Shown here: one piece after another, positions 22,582 to 31,265 of the stretch
Numbering within the stretch: position 1 is the first letter of the stretch
How the letters are laid out: every line of letters begins with the position of its first letter
From: Zoogloea dura
GTDB lineage: Bacteria > Pseudomonadota > Gammaproteobacteria > Burkholderiales > Rhodocyclaceae
DNA: 64,000 bases
Direction: 5' to 3'
Assembly: GCF_012927165.1 (NCBI RefSeq)
Contig: NZ_JABBGA010000021.1
Coordinates: 1-64,000, forward strand
Position numbers and translations under genes: made by a program
Notes under the pieces: generated by a model
Told to the model about the DNA's origin: nothing
Database searches by the model: none
What the model saw: only the letters and a program-made list of their open reading frames with translations

Positions 22582-23319
22582 ATGGGTATGGCAGACGCAA
22601 TGGGCTTGTGGCGGCAGTTGCTGCAGATCCAGGAGCCGTGGACGGTGCGCGAGTGCCGCGCCGACGAGTTCAACCGCTGCATGGAGATCTGTGTCGGGGT
22701 GGAGGCGCCGCGCGGCTGGTTCCGCCTGGGGCGGGCGACAGCCGCCGGCGAGGAGTTCGTGTGGCGGCATACCGGCTTTGGTGACTGGCGGGTGCGCCTG
22801 CGCGTCATCGTGCCGCAGGGCAGCGAGCCGCCGCGCCATGCCTGGGCCGGCGAGGCCGGCATGCCCTTCACCCGTGCCCTGGATCGCCAGGTGCTGGCGC
22901 TGCTGGGCGAGGGCGTGGGCATGACCGGGGTGTGTTCCCTGCTGGACATCCCCATGTCGGAGCTGTGGCGCTACCGCCATGCCCTCGACAGCGGCAAGCA
23001 CGGGGTGTCGGTGGACGCTTACGCGGCGAGCACGGCGGTGCCGGCGCCGGCCGCCAACGAGCCGGCCGGCAATATCTCGTCGCGGGTCCCCGACGCGGCC
23101 GACCCGGTGTGGCAGCGCCTGGTGGATGGCAGCCTGGACATTGATGTGCGGGTGCTCGGCCTGCAGATGCTGCTGTCGCGCCTGCGCAGCCAGGCCGCCC
23201 TGATCGCCGACGAGCAGGTGCTGGCGGTCAAGCTGCGCGAGCTGCACCGCTACTTTGTGCGGCATGAACGCATGCTGGCCCACGAACTGGGCCAGATGTG
23301 CCTGGCGGAGGCGGCATGA
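22582..23319 (+). CDS. hypothetical protein with helix-turn-helix-like segment
   Basis: A 245-aa soluble protein with no family I can name. The N-terminal 100 residues look like a small mixed domain. The segment LLGEGVGMTGVCSLLDIPMSELWRYR (about 110-135) has the spacing of a helix-turn-helix. A Pro/Ala-rich linker leads to a helical C-terminus. ATG 22582 is 6 nt after GGAGG. The stop overlaps the ATG of a 42-codon repeat ORF (ATGA at 23316), linking it to the gene at 23441. Confidence 0.7.
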   Translation: MGMADAMGLWRQLLQIQEPWTVRECRADEFNRCMEICVGVEAPRGWFRLGRATAAGEEFVWRHTGFGDWRVRLRVIVPQGSEPPRHAWAGEAGMPFTRALDRQVLALLGEGVGMTGVCSLLDIPMSELWRYRHALDSGKHGVSVDAYAASTAVPAPAANEPAGNISSRVPDAADPVWQRLVDGSLDIDVRVLGLQMLLSRLRSQAALIADEQVLAVKLRELHRYFVRHERMLAHELGQMCLAEAA

Positions 23320-23440
23320 GCGCCGCCCGGCCGCCCGAAGGCGCTCGCACCGCAGCCCGCCTGGGCGTAGGTAAGCTTATGAGCGCCGCCCGGCCGCCCG
23401 AAGGCGCTCGCATCGCAGCCCGAAGGACGGAGGTAATCTT
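23316..23440 (+). repeat. two tandem 63/62-bp repeats, each ending in RBS plus ATG
   Basis: Copy 1 spans 23316-23378 and copy 2 spans 23379-23440. The first 44 or so bases of each differ by a single C/T. Each unit ends in a Shine-Dalgarno-like stretch (GTAGGTAAGCTT, GGAGGTAATCTT) directly before an ATG, so duplication has multiplied a start site. The 1-bp length difference moves the third ATG (23441) out of the repeat frame and creates the stop. Confidence 0.85.
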
Positions 23441-23444
23441 ATGA
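23316..23444 (+). CDS. 42-codon ORF made of two tandem copies of a start-site cassette
   Basis: The ORF is two near-identical units beginning MSAARPPEGAR. It starts at ATG 23316 (overlapping the upstream stop; GGAGG 4 nt before) and ends with TGA 23442-23444, overlapping the ATG at 23441. Both ends are ATGA overlaps, so ribosomes could pass from the upstream gene through this ORF into the next. Arg/Ala/Pro-rich composition makes a folded protein unlikely; a translational-coupling leader is more plausible. Translation is not proven. Confidence 0.45.
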   Translation: MSAARPPEGARTAARLGVGKLMSAARPPEGARIAARRTEVIL

Positions 23445-24430
23445 GTAGAGGAACGATGATCAACCGCCTGATGACGCCGGACGAGGCCGCCGGCCTGATC
23501 CGTGAAGGGCGCCTTCTGATGCTGGCCGGTGACGAGGCGGCCCTGCGCCGGTTGCCGGCAGGCAACTGGATAGGCGGCACCATCCCGTACTTCATGGACG
23601 ACACGGGTGGGGTGAGCAGCCGCGAGCGCCTCTTCGTGACCGAGGTGCCGGTGACGGCCGGTGCGCCGCAGCTGCGCTTCTACGATGTGGCAGGGCTCGA
23701 CCAGCTGTGCGTGGACGGGCCGGACAATGGCTACAGCTTGATCATCATTCCGGCCTTCTCGGCGGTGCATTCCCTGTATGCGCGGCGTGCGCCGGCCTTC
23801 GAGGACATGTTCATCAAGCCGGTCGCCGGCTGGGTGGCGGGCTGCCACCTGGACGATCTGGGGCGGGCCACGCCGCAGGTGGTGCTGGGCAGCGGCCCGC
23901 ACTTCGACTCCGAGCGGGCGGTGGTGATGCACGTGCCCCTGCCTGACGAGGCCTATGCCCGTATCGACATCCTCAATGCCATGACGCAGGGCGGCGAGGA
24001 CAGCCTGCGCTTTGCCGAGACGGGGTTTTCGGCGTCGGCCTGCACGGTGAATGGCGAGCCGCGCAACCTGGCGGAGTACCTGCTGGCCCGTGGGGCGGAC
24101 ACGCGCCTGCCGCTGGTGGCGGACTACGGCGGCGCGTCGGTGAATGTGTCGATCAAGGCGATCGACGGGGCTGCCGGCCGGGTGGATTTCTATGCCCCGG
24201 TGTTCGATGACGTGGAATATCGCCTGGCTGCGCCGGTGGACTTCTCGGTTCCGCCGGTGGAGGAGGGGATGGAGCCGGCCTTGTGGTCGTGCAACTGCAT
24301 CCTCAACTATGCCTACTGGGGCCTGGAGGGGCGCAGCACCGGCACGCCGCCCGGGCCGATGAGCTTTGGCGAGATCGCCTACCTACTGCTCAACCAGACC
24401 CAGGTGTGTCTGCGTATTGGCCGAGACTGA
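23441..24430 (+). CDS. hypothetical protein, weakly FIST-C-like
   Basis: A 329-aa soluble protein without signal peptide. I do not recognise the family with confidence. The C-terminal stretch (CILNYAYWGLEGR, GPMSFGEIAYLLLNQTQVCL) resembles the G-x-x-x-GEIA...NQT ending of FIST_C sensory domains, but only loosely. ATG 23441 is preceded by GGAGGTAATCTT from the repeat cassette. It is translationally chained to the upstream genes and converges with the GGDEF-EAL gene, compatible with but not proving a signalling role. Confidence 0.65.
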   Translation: MSRGTMINRLMTPDEAAGLIREGRLLMLAGDEAALRRLPAGNWIGGTIPYFMDDTGGVSSRERLFVTEVPVTAGAPQLRFYDVAGLDQLCVDGPDNGYSLIIIPAFSAVHSLYARRAPAFEDMFIKPVAGWVAGCHLDDLGRATPQVVLGSGPHFDSERAVVMHVPLPDEAYARIDILNAMTQGGEDSLRFAETGFSASACTVNGEPRNLAEYLLARGADTRLPLVADYGGASVNVSIKAIDGAAGRVDFYAPVFDDVEYRLAAPVDFSVPPVEEGMEPALWSCNCILNYAYWGLEGRSTGTPPGPMSFGEIAYLLLNQTQVCLRIGRD

Positions 24431-24464
24431 GGTACGGAACTGAGGGGCGGGACTGAGCGGGCAG

Positions 24465-24485
24465 GGCCGGGGCGCGACCCCGGCC
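24465..24485. terminator. hairpin between convergent genes
   Basis: An 8-bp GC stem (GGCCGGGG / CCCCGGCC) with a 5-nt loop lies between the converging stops at 24430 and 24487. The T-tract is very short, so it would be a weak bidirectional terminator or a transcript-end stabiliser. Confidence 0.45.
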
Positions 24486-24486
24486 T

Positions 24487-26676
24487 TCAGTGGATGCGCG
24501 GGGCGGGGACGCCCAGGTGGAAGCCCTGGGCGTAGTCCACCCCCATCTCCCGCAGGGAGGTGAGGATCTCTTCGGATTCGACGAACTCGGCGATGGTGAG
24601 GATGCCGAGCTCCTGGCACAGGCGGGTGAGGTTGCGTACCAGGATGGTGTCCACCTTGGAGCGCACGATGTTCTTCACGAAGGCGCCGTCGATCTTCACA
24701 TAGTCGAAACTCAGCTCGCGTAGGTAGTGGAAGGAGTTGTAGCCGCTGCCGAAGTCGTCCAGCGCAAACAGGAAGCCCTTCTTGCGCAGGTCGCTGAGGA
24801 ATTTGCGCATGTGGGTCATGTCGCCGATGGCGTCCCGCTCGAGGATCTCGAAGACGATGACGCTGGGCGGAATGCTCAGCTCGGTGCACAGCTGCTCGGC
24901 GTAGCCGAGGATGCCGCGGCCCTGGATCTCCTGCGCCGACAGGTTGATGAAGAGGCGGAAGGGGGCCTGGCCGGAGTCGAGCCGGGCGCGGGCGGCGCGC
25001 AGGGCCTGCTCGATGATGGTGCGGTCGAGATCCCGCCCGAGGCCGTATTTCTCGATGGTCTCGATGAACATGCCGGCCGACAGGGTGCGCCCGTCGGGCT
25101 CGATGATGCGGGCCAGGGTTTCGCAGGCGATGGGCTCGCCGGTGCGCACGTCGATGATGCGCTGGTAGAAGGGGACCACGCGGCCTTCGCGCAAGGACAG
25201 GCGCAGCTTCTCGGCGTAGTCGCGGGTGAGGCGGCTGGCCTGGATGCGGTCTTCCACCGACTCCAGGGTGCCGATGCCGTCCTTGCCCAGCTCCTTGGCG
25301 CGGTACAGGCCGAGGTCCACCCCGGCCATCAGGTCGGAGAGGCTGCGGGCGTCGTTGGGATAGGTCACCACGCCGATCGAGGTGGTGACGTGGAAGCGCC
25401 GCCCTTCCTCGCTCTCGAAGGTCATCTGGCGCAGCTCGGTGCGCAGTTTTTCGGCCACGATCATGGCGCCGTCGGCGCCGGTCTCCACCAGGATGATGGC
25501 GAACTCGTCGCCGCCGATGCGGGTGGCCAGGTCGCCGTTGCGCATGATCGAGCGCATGCGCTCGGCCACCTGCTGCAGGACCCGGTCGCCGCAGGGGTGG
25601 CCGTAGGTGTCGTTGACGTCCTTGAAGTCGTCGAGGTCAAGCATCAGGATCGAGAACTGGTGCTTGTGGCGCTCCGAGCGGCCGACTTCGTAGCCGAGGA
25701 TCTCGTTGAAGTAGCGCCGGTTGTGCAGGCCGGTGAGGGGGTCGTGGGTGGAGTAGTACTCGAGCTCCGAGAGGGTCCGGTTGAGGGCCTTGGAGGAGCC
25801 CACCACCATTACCATGACCGCCAGGATGGAGTGGATGACGCTGCTCTCCTGGGGCGTCAGCTCGTCCATGGAGGCGTAGGCGATGCCGAGCAGGCCGGCC
25901 AGGTTGGAAGCTTCGATGTCCTGCACCGGCACGGTGATCATGCGGATGTTGTCGATGCTGCCGACGTCCCGCCCTTTGCGCCCGGGCACCTGGAACTCCT
26001 CGATGTCCAGGGCCACGTCGGGCGGCAGCTTGAGGTGGGACACCATGTCGCGCGACAGGTTGTTGCGGGCGGCGTCCTTCACCTCCTGCGGAAACGTCCC
26101 CATGTAGTAGATGTACAGCGACAGGGCGTTCTCTTCCGCGAAGGCGATGAAGAACAGGTCGAAGGGGAAGTAGTCGTGGAAGCCCAGCAGCACCTCCTGC
26201 ACGAAGGCCTTCCACTGGGTGACCTTCTCGTGCGACAGCACGATGGTCTCGAGGACCTGGCTCTGGCGCTCCAGGAGGTCCTTCTCCAGCAGGGTGCCGG
26301 CCAGGCTGCGCGAGGTGCGGTCGAACTCGAGCATCGCCTGCTGCAGGTCGAGGGCGTTCTGCTGCCATTTGCGCCGGCGCTCGTCGAGGAGCAGGTTGAG
26401 GGTGCGGTCCAGGCGCTCGCAGCGAGCCACCGAGCGGGCCAGCCCGGAGGTGATGGCGGCGCGTTCCTCCGCATCGAGGTTGAGCTTGCCGATCTGGTCG
26501 ATGGCGGTGCGCAACCCCTCCAACAGCTCGATGTGGGTGCTCTGCGTCATTTCGGTGACGCTGGAGGCGAAGCGGCGGTTGCGGGTCTGGTTCTCGAAGA
26601 GGGCCGCGAAGTTCTCGAGGACGCGCTGGCGCATCGCCTCCTGGCCTTCGGGCAGTAGCGGGACGATGGAACTCAT
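24487..26676 (-). CDS. GGDEF-EAL c-di-GMP turnover protein with GAF-like sensor region
   Basis: A 729-aa cytoplasmic protein. A helical N-terminus (about 1-160) precedes a GAF-like region (about 165-305), then GGDEF (about 320-480, intact RIGGDEFAII) and EAL (about 495-725). The EAL core reads ETL (ACETLARI), but the catalytic pattern is largely kept: NLS, a DDFG motif, the KID lysine and AEFVES. Both synthesis and breakdown are therefore possible. ATG 26676 overlaps the stop of the ODP gene (ATGA), so longer upstream readings are rejected. Operon order is chemoreceptor, ODP, this gene, suggesting di-iron redox/O2 control of c-di-GMP. Confidence 0.9.
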   Translation of the reverse strand: MSSIVPLLPEGQEAMRQRVLENFAALFENQTRNRRFASSVTEMTQSTHIELLEGLRTAIDQIGKLNLDAEERAAITSGLARSVARCERLDRTLNLLLDERRRKWQQNALDLQQAMLEFDRTSRSLAGTLLEKDLLERQSQVLETIVLSHEKVTQWKAFVQEVLLGFHDYFPFDLFFIAFAEENALSLYIYYMGTFPQEVKDAARNNLSRDMVSHLKLPPDVALDIEEFQVPGRKGRDVGSIDNIRMITVPVQDIEASNLAGLLGIAYASMDELTPQESSVIHSILAVMVMVVGSSKALNRTLSELEYYSTHDPLTGLHNRRYFNEILGYEVGRSERHKHQFSILMLDLDDFKDVNDTYGHPCGDRVLQQVAERMRSIMRNGDLATRIGGDEFAIILVETGADGAMIVAEKLRTELRQMTFESEEGRRFHVTTSIGVVTYPNDARSLSDLMAGVDLGLYRAKELGKDGIGTLESVEDRIQASRLTRDYAEKLRLSLREGRVVPFYQRIIDVRTGEPIACETLARIIEPDGRTLSAGMFIETIEKYGLGRDLDRTIIEQALRAARARLDSGQAPFRLFINLSAQEIQGRGILGYAEQLCTELSIPPSVIVFEILERDAIGDMTHMRKFLSDLRKKGFLFALDDFGSGYNSFHYLRELSFDYVKIDGAFVKNIVRSKVDTILVRNLTRLCQELGILTIAEFVESEEILTSLREMGVDYAQGFHLGVPAPRIH

Positions 26677-27449
26677 GCGTTGTCGATCCCCCGGAAGCGG
26701 CCGGCCGCTTCCATCAGGTCCACACCGCATTCGAGGTGCTGGAACCACTCCAGGAAGGCCGGCACCGCGGCGCCGCGGTAAACGGGGCCGTGCTGCGGCG
26801 CGATCATGTCGATGGGCAGCTTCGACACCATGTCCACCCACAGGCGGGTCGCCCGGTTGGACGCCATGTAGCGGCGGTGGAAGCCTTCGATGTACGGCAG
26901 GTGGGCCTGGAAGTCGTCCACATAGGGCGTGTCCACCCCGTCGGGCATCATGGCGGCGCCGATGTCGCCGGTGAAGAGGATGCGCGAAACCGGGTCGTAC
27001 ACGTTGATCTGCCCTTCCGAATGCAGGAAGTGGGCAGGCAGCAGGTCCAGGTGGAAACCGGGCGTGATCTCGCAGTGCATGCCCTCGTCGGGCACCCCGA
27101 CGAAGCGCTCCATGGAGGGCAGGCCGTAGTGCGGCAGGAAGCGCAGCCAGATGCGCGACACATACACCGGGGCATTGCTGATCTCCAGCCAGGTGCCAAG
27201 GCCGCCGACGATGTCCGGGTCCTGGTGGGAGAGCATGATGGCCTTGAGCGCATCGGGGCCGATGTAGCGCAGCATTTCCGACAGGACGCGCGGCATCACG
27301 CCGAAGCCGCCCGGGTCGAGGAGCACGCCGTGCTCCCCGTTGACGATCAGGTACTGGTTGGAGCGGATGCCGTCTTCTTCACCGGGTTCGCTTTCGTTCA
27401 GCAGGATGAAGCGGTGGTTCTCCGTGCTGAACAGGGGGATGTTGCGCAT
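26673..27449 (-). CDS. ODP-type di-iron metallo-beta-lactamase-fold oxygen/redox sensor protein
   Basis: A 258-aa beta-lactamase-fold protein like the di-iron half of flavodiiron proteins, without a flavodoxin domain. Probable ligands are His75, Asp77 and Asp79 (SHQDPDIVGG; Glu of the flavodiiron motif is Asp and the adjacent His is Ile80), His143 (FLHSEG), Asp162 (TGDIG) and His220 (APQHGP). This fits the ODP family, in which a Treponema member binds O2/iron and works with a chemoreceptor (literature from memory). Its position 34 nt after an Aer-like chemoreceptor and overlapping a GGDEF-EAL gene supports a sensor role over an O2-reductase role. Confidence 0.85.
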   Translation of the reverse strand: MRNIPLFSTENHRFILLNESEPGEEDGIRSNQYLIVNGEHGVLLDPGGFGVMPRVLSEMLRYIGPDALKAIMLSHQDPDIVGGLGTWLEISNAPVYVSRIWLRFLPHYGLPSMERFVGVPDEGMHCEITPGFHLDLLPAHFLHSEGQINVYDPVSRILFTGDIGAAMMPDGVDTPYVDDFQAHLPYIEGFHRRYMASNRATRLWVDMVSKLPIDMIAPQHGPVYRGAAVPAFLEWFQHLECGVDLMEAAGRFRGIDNA

Positions 27450-27483
27450 GCAGTTGTTTCCTAAAATATTACACTTCTGTTAA

Positions 27484-29100
27484 TCAGTGTATCGTGAATC
27501 CTTCGATCAGGGCTTTGAGGCGGCCTGAAGTGTGAAGGAGTTCCTGGGCGGCCCGGGTGGCGCAGCGCGCGGCTTCCTGGTTGTCCTCGATACGCTGGGT
27601 GATGCGTTCCATGCTGCGCGCCACGTCCTCGCTGGCCTGGGTCTGTTCCACCGTGGCGCTGGAGATCTGGCGCGACCTCTCGGTCACTTCGTCGGCCGCG
27701 CCGGTGACGTTGCCCAGGTCGCCGGCGCCTTGCTGCAGGTGGCTGATGGTGGCCTCCACTTCGCGCCGGGCCGATTCCATGGCCTCCACCGCCAGCCCCG
27801 ACATGGCCTGGATCTGGTCCACCGTGGTGGTGATCTCGCGGGTGCTCGAGGCGGTGCGTTCGGCCAGGGTGCGCACTTCGTCGGCCACCACCGCGAAGCC
27901 GCGCCCCTGCTCGCCGGCACGGGCGGCCTCGATGGCGGCATTGAGGGCCAGCAGGTTGGTCTGGCTGGCCAGCGCCGAGATGACGCCGGTGATGTTGCCG
28001 ATCTGCTGGATTGCTTCGGAGAGGGCGGTCACGGTGGCGCCGGACTGGGCCATGGCATCGACCACCTGACGGGTCATCGACATGGTCTGGCCGATGCGCT
28101 GGTTGCCGGTCTCGATCAGGGACTGGACCCGGTTGGCCGCGTCGGAGGTGTCGGTGGCATTGCTGGCCACCTCGCGCACCGACACGCTCAGCTGTTCGGT
28201 GGCGGCGGTGACGCTCTGGGCATCGTCGAACTGGTGCGCGGACTGTTCGCTGACCTGGGCGATCTGCTGCTCCAGGTCGCGGCTGCGGGCTTCGATGGTG
28301 TCGGCCGTCGTGGCGATGTCGTCGAGCATGGCCAGCAGGTTCACCTGCATGCCGGCAAGCTGGCAGAACAGCAGGCCGGTTTCGTCCCGGCTGGTGACGT
28401 CCACCTCGTTGGTCAGCTTGCCCTCGGCGACCCGGTTGAAGAAGTCGACGGCGCGGCTCAGCGGGCGGTCGATCTTGATCGTGAAGTAGATGCCGATGGT
28501 GATGGCAGCGAGGCTGTTGAGCAGGGCCGCGGCACCCACCACCGGCAGCATGTCGGCATTGAGCAGGCCGGCCAGGGCCGGCACGGCGAGGCCTGCGGAG
28601 AGCAGGGAGATCCCCCCCATGATGGCCCACAGGCGGGTGCTGAAGGACAGGCGGCCGAGCAGGCCGGGGCGCACCACCGGAAAGTCGGCGCGCTTCTCGC
28701 GCACCTGCTGGTACAGCGCCTCGGCCTGGCGCACCTGCTCGCGGCCGGGTTCGGTGCGCACCGACATGTAGCCGACGACCTGCCCGTCCTTGCGGATCGG
28801 CACCACCGCCGCCTTGACCCAGTAGAAGTCACCGTTCTTGCAGCGGTTCTTGACCAGGCCATGCCAGGGCAGGCCGCTCTTCAGGGTGCCCCACAGATCA
28901 GCAAAGGCGGCGGGTGGCATGTCGGGGTGACGGACCACGTTGTGGTGCTGCCCGATCAACTCCGCCCGGCTGAATCCGCTGATCTCGATGAAGGCCTCGT
29001 TGGCATAGGTGATCACGCCCCGGGTATCGGTCTTGGACACCAGGTAGCGCCCCGGAGGGAAGGAGATTTCGCGCTGGCTGACAGGCTGGTTGATCTTCAT
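27484..29100 (-). CDS. aer: Aer-like chemoreceptor: PAS-2TM-HAMP-MCP
   Basis: A 538-aa energy/redox-taxis transducer. A cytoplasmic N-terminal PAS domain (about 20-125; [30 protein letters not shown] is the Aer-type pattern) is followed by two close membrane helices (about 155-205) with almost no periplasmic loop, HAMP (about 208-262) and a methyl-accepting signalling domain with the highly conserved hairpin tip ([31 protein letters not shown]). The PAS would bind FAD. It is the first gene of the operon with ODP and GGDEF-EAL. A 19-nt hairpin (CCGACT...AGTCGG, 29126-29144) lies in its leader. Confidence 0.92.
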   Translation of the reverse strand: MKINQPVSQREISFPPGRYLVSKTDTRGVITYANEAFIEISGFSRAELIGQHHNVVRHPDMPPAAFADLWGTLKSGLPWHGLVKNRCKNGDFYWVKAAVVPIRKDGQVVGYMSVRTEPGREQVRQAEALYQQVREKRADFPVVRPGLLGRLSFSTRLWAIMGGISLLSAGLAVPALAGLLNADMLPVVGAAALLNSLAAITIGIYFTIKIDRPLSRAVDFFNRVAEGKLTNEVDVTSRDETGLLFCQLAGMQVNLLAMLDDIATTADTIEARSRDLEQQIAQVSEQSAHQFDDAQSVTAATEQLSVSVREVASNATDTSDAANRVQSLIETGNQRIGQTMSMTRQVVDAMAQSGATVTALSEAIQQIGNITGVISALASQTNLLALNAAIEAARAGEQGRGFAVVADEVRTLAERTASSTREITTTVDQIQAMSGLAVEAMESARREVEATISHLQQGAGDLGNVTGAADEVTERSRQISSATVEQTQASEDVARSMERITQRIEDNQEAARCATRAAQELLHTSGRLKALIEGFTIH

Positions 29101-29283
29101 GGGGGTCCCTCTCTGGCGTGGGGGGCCGACTCGAATGAAGTCGGACTAGGTGTTGATCCGGGGCGCGCTACACACAATGGGTCAATCTACTTGTCTCGTT
29201 CAAACGATATCAGTCCGGGGGACAGCTGTATGTCAGGATTTCCTGAATCGAGAGAGGGGTAATGCAAGGCGGGGGTAGGGGGC

Positions 29284-29313
29284 GTGTAGGGGCGGCTGAA
29301 GCCGCCCCTACAC
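29284..29313. repeat. perfect REP-like palindrome
   Basis: Perfect 14-bp arms (GTGTAGGGGCGGCT and its complement) around a 2-base centre, between the stop of the regulator at 29349 and the start of the chemoreceptor, both on the minus strand. The core GGGGCGGCT...AGCCGCCCC recurs at 39313-39398 and as a half-site at 20823. There is no T-tract, so it is more REP-like than a simple terminator. Confidence 0.75.
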
Positions 29314-29348
29314 ATAACTACACACCTACATGCCCCTGCCCGATCCGC

Positions 29349-29984
29349 TCAGTCGCCTGTCAGGCCGTGGCGGATGGCGTAGCGGAGCAGGTCGGCGTTG
29401 TTGTCGATGCCGAGCTTTTCCATCAGGCGCATCTTGTGGGTGCTGACCGTCTTGGGGCTGAGATGCAGGCGCTCGGCGATGTCGCCGAGGGCCTGCCCGG
29501 CGGCGATGCCCGCCAGGACCTGGTTCTCCCTGTCGGACAGAGCCAGGTGCGGCGCCGCGCCAGGCTCCGCGTGTGCCACGGCGTGGGGCCGGCACTGCAG
29601 GGCCGGGTCCACGAAGCGCCGTCCCCCGGCCACCAGGCGGATACCGTCGAGCAGCACCTCGGGCTCGCTGCCCTTGGTGACATAGCCGTTGGCGCCGGCC
29701 CTGAGGGCGCGGTCGATGATCTGCCCTTCGTTGTGCATGGACAGGACCAGGATGGGCAGGGTGATGCCGCCATCGCGCAGGCTGCGGATCAGGGCTACGC
29801 CGGAGAGGCCGGGCATGGCCATGTCGAGTAGCAGGACGTCGGCCGACACGGCCTTGAGCTGGCCTGCGATCTCCTCGCCCCGGGTGGCTTCGCCGGCCAC
29901 CGTGATGTCGAGGGTGGTGGCGATGATCTGCGTCAGCCCACTGCGGACGATGGCGTGATCATCGGCGATCAGGACCCGGATCAT
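29349..29984 (-). CDS. NarL/FixJ-family response regulator
   Basis: A 211-aa regulator: receiver domain (MIRVLIADDHAIVRSGL; predicted phospho-Asp near residue 54 in LLLDMAMPG) and a C-terminal LuxR-type helix-turn-helix (LSDRENQVLAGIAAGQALGDIAERLHLSPKTVSTHK). It binds DNA as a dimer when phosphorylated. ATG 29984 overlaps the stop of the upstream kinase (ATGA), so they are a cognate pair. Target genes are unknown. A paralogous pair lies at 44515-46715. Confidence 0.92.
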   Translation of the reverse strand: MIRVLIADDHAIVRSGLTQIIATTLDITVAGEATRGEEIAGQLKAVSADVLLLDMAMPGLSGVALIRSLRDGGITLPILVLSMHNEGQIIDRALRAGANGYVTKGSEPEVLLDGIRLVAGGRRFVDPALQCRPHAVAHAEPGAAPHLALSDRENQVLAGIAAGQALGDIAERLHLSPKTVSTHKMRLMEKLGIDNNADLLRYAIRHGLTGD

Positions 29985-31102
29985 GTCGGAGCCGCGTCCA
30001 GCAGGGGGATGAAGATCGACAGGCTGACGCCTGCGCCCGGGGCGCTGTCCAGGCGCAGGTTGCCCCCCAGGGCGCGAACCCGCTCTTCCATGCTGAGCAG
30101 GCCGAAGCCGCGCGACGGGGAGGGGGTCTTGGGGTTGAAGCCGCGGCCGTTGTCCTGGATGTGCAAGCTGAGGTGCGTCTCCGCGCTGCGCAGGGCGATC
30201 TCCACCTCGCTGGCCTCGGCGTGACGGACCACGTTGGTGAGGGATTCCTGCACCACCCGGAACACGACGGTGGCCCGGTCTTCGTCGAGCTCGATGTCTT
30301 CGTTGCCGATGTCGAGACGGCAGCAGATGCCGGAGCGGAGCTCCAGGTCTTCGGCCAGCCACTCGAGGGCGGCCGCCAGGCCCAGGTCGAGGGCCGCGGG
30401 GCGCAGGTTGCTGGAGATGCGCCGCACCGTCTCCATGGTGTCGTCGAGCAGCCCGCCCATGCTTTCGGCCAGGCGCAGCAGCTCCGGGTTGTGGCCGAAG
30501 CCCAGGCGCAGCAGCGAGATGTCCAGCTTGAGGGCGGTCAGGCGCTGGCCCAGGTCGTCGTGGATCTCCCGGGCGATGTGCGTCCGTTCGTCTTCGATGA
30601 GTTTCTTCTGGTGGGCAGAGAGGGTGCGCAGGTCGTGTTCGACCCGCTTCTGGTAGTCGATGTTGAGCATCTGTCCCAGGGTGCTGGTGACCCGGCCGTC
30701 CTTGTCCAGTACCGGGCTGACCACCATCAGCGCCCACACCACCTGCCCGTCCTTGCGGATGTAGCGCTTCTCTTGCTGGAAGCGGTGCTCGTCCTGCCCC
30801 AGCACGCGGGCCCGGCCGCGCAGGTTCTCGTCGAGGTCGTCCGGGTGGGTGATGTCCTGGTAGCAGCGCTTGAGCAGCTCTGCCTCGCTGTAGCCGGTGA
30901 AGTCGCACATCGCCTGGTTGACCCGGATGTAGCGGCCCGCCGGGTCAGCCACGGCCATGCCGATCGAGGCACCGTCGAAGGTCTCGCGCAGCAGCTCCCG
31001 GTCGGCGTGCCAGGCGGCGCGGGTGCGCAGCAGCAGGGCCAGCAGGGCCGTGGCGGCGAGGCTGGCGAGGAGGGCGAAGGCGAGGGGCGCGGAGGGGTTC
31101 AT
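29981..31102 (-). CDS. PAS-containing NarX-type histidine kinase
   Basis: A 373-aa kinase with one N-terminal membrane helix (LAFALLASLAATALLALLL), a PAS domain with PAC (about 40-160), a HisKA_3 dimerisation domain (ERTHIAREIHDDLGQRLTALK, phospho-His in EIHDDLG) and an HATPase_c domain (RGFGLLSMEERVRALGG). It has no periplasmic sensor domain of note, so the signal is probably read by the PAS in the cytoplasm. Translationally coupled to the NarL-type regulator. Confidence 0.92.
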   Translation of the reverse strand: MNPSAPLAFALLASLAATALLALLLRTRAAWHADRELLRETFDGASIGMAVADPAGRYIRVNQAMCDFTGYSEAELLKRCYQDITHPDDLDENLRGRARVLGQDEHRFQQEKRYIRKDGQVVWALMVVSPVLDKDGRVTSTLGQMLNIDYQKRVEHDLRTLSAHQKKLIEDERTHIAREIHDDLGQRLTALKLDISLLRLGFGHNPELLRLAESMGGLLDDTMETVRRISSNLRPAALDLGLAAALEWLAEDLELRSGICCRLDIGNEDIELDEDRATVVFRVVQESLTNVVRHAEASEVEIALRSAETHLSLHIQDNGRGFNPKTPSPSRGFGLLSMEERVRALGGNLRLDSAPGAGVSLSIFIPLLDAAPT

Positions 31103-31265
31103 GGGGGCTGATGTGATTTTCGGCGCATTCTGCTGTGAAGAAGGGTTCCGCGGGAATAAATCGAGGGCCGACCCGTGCGTTCGTCACGCTCCCGGCGGGG
31201 GCGTGCCTGCATCATCCGTGCCGAACCCGACCCCTGCATGAAGCCGCCCCTTGAACATATCCTCC

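Noticed and set aside
24727-26658. 643-codon plus-strand ORF across the GGDEF-EAL gene
   Set aside because: The minus strand encodes intact GGDEF and EAL domains; the other frame is a compositional shadow.
26677-26841. Extended start of the GGDEF-EAL protein overlapping the ODP gene
   Set aside because: ATG 26676 overlaps the ODP stop as ATGA, the usual coupled arrangement; the extension is an out-of-frame shadow of ODP.
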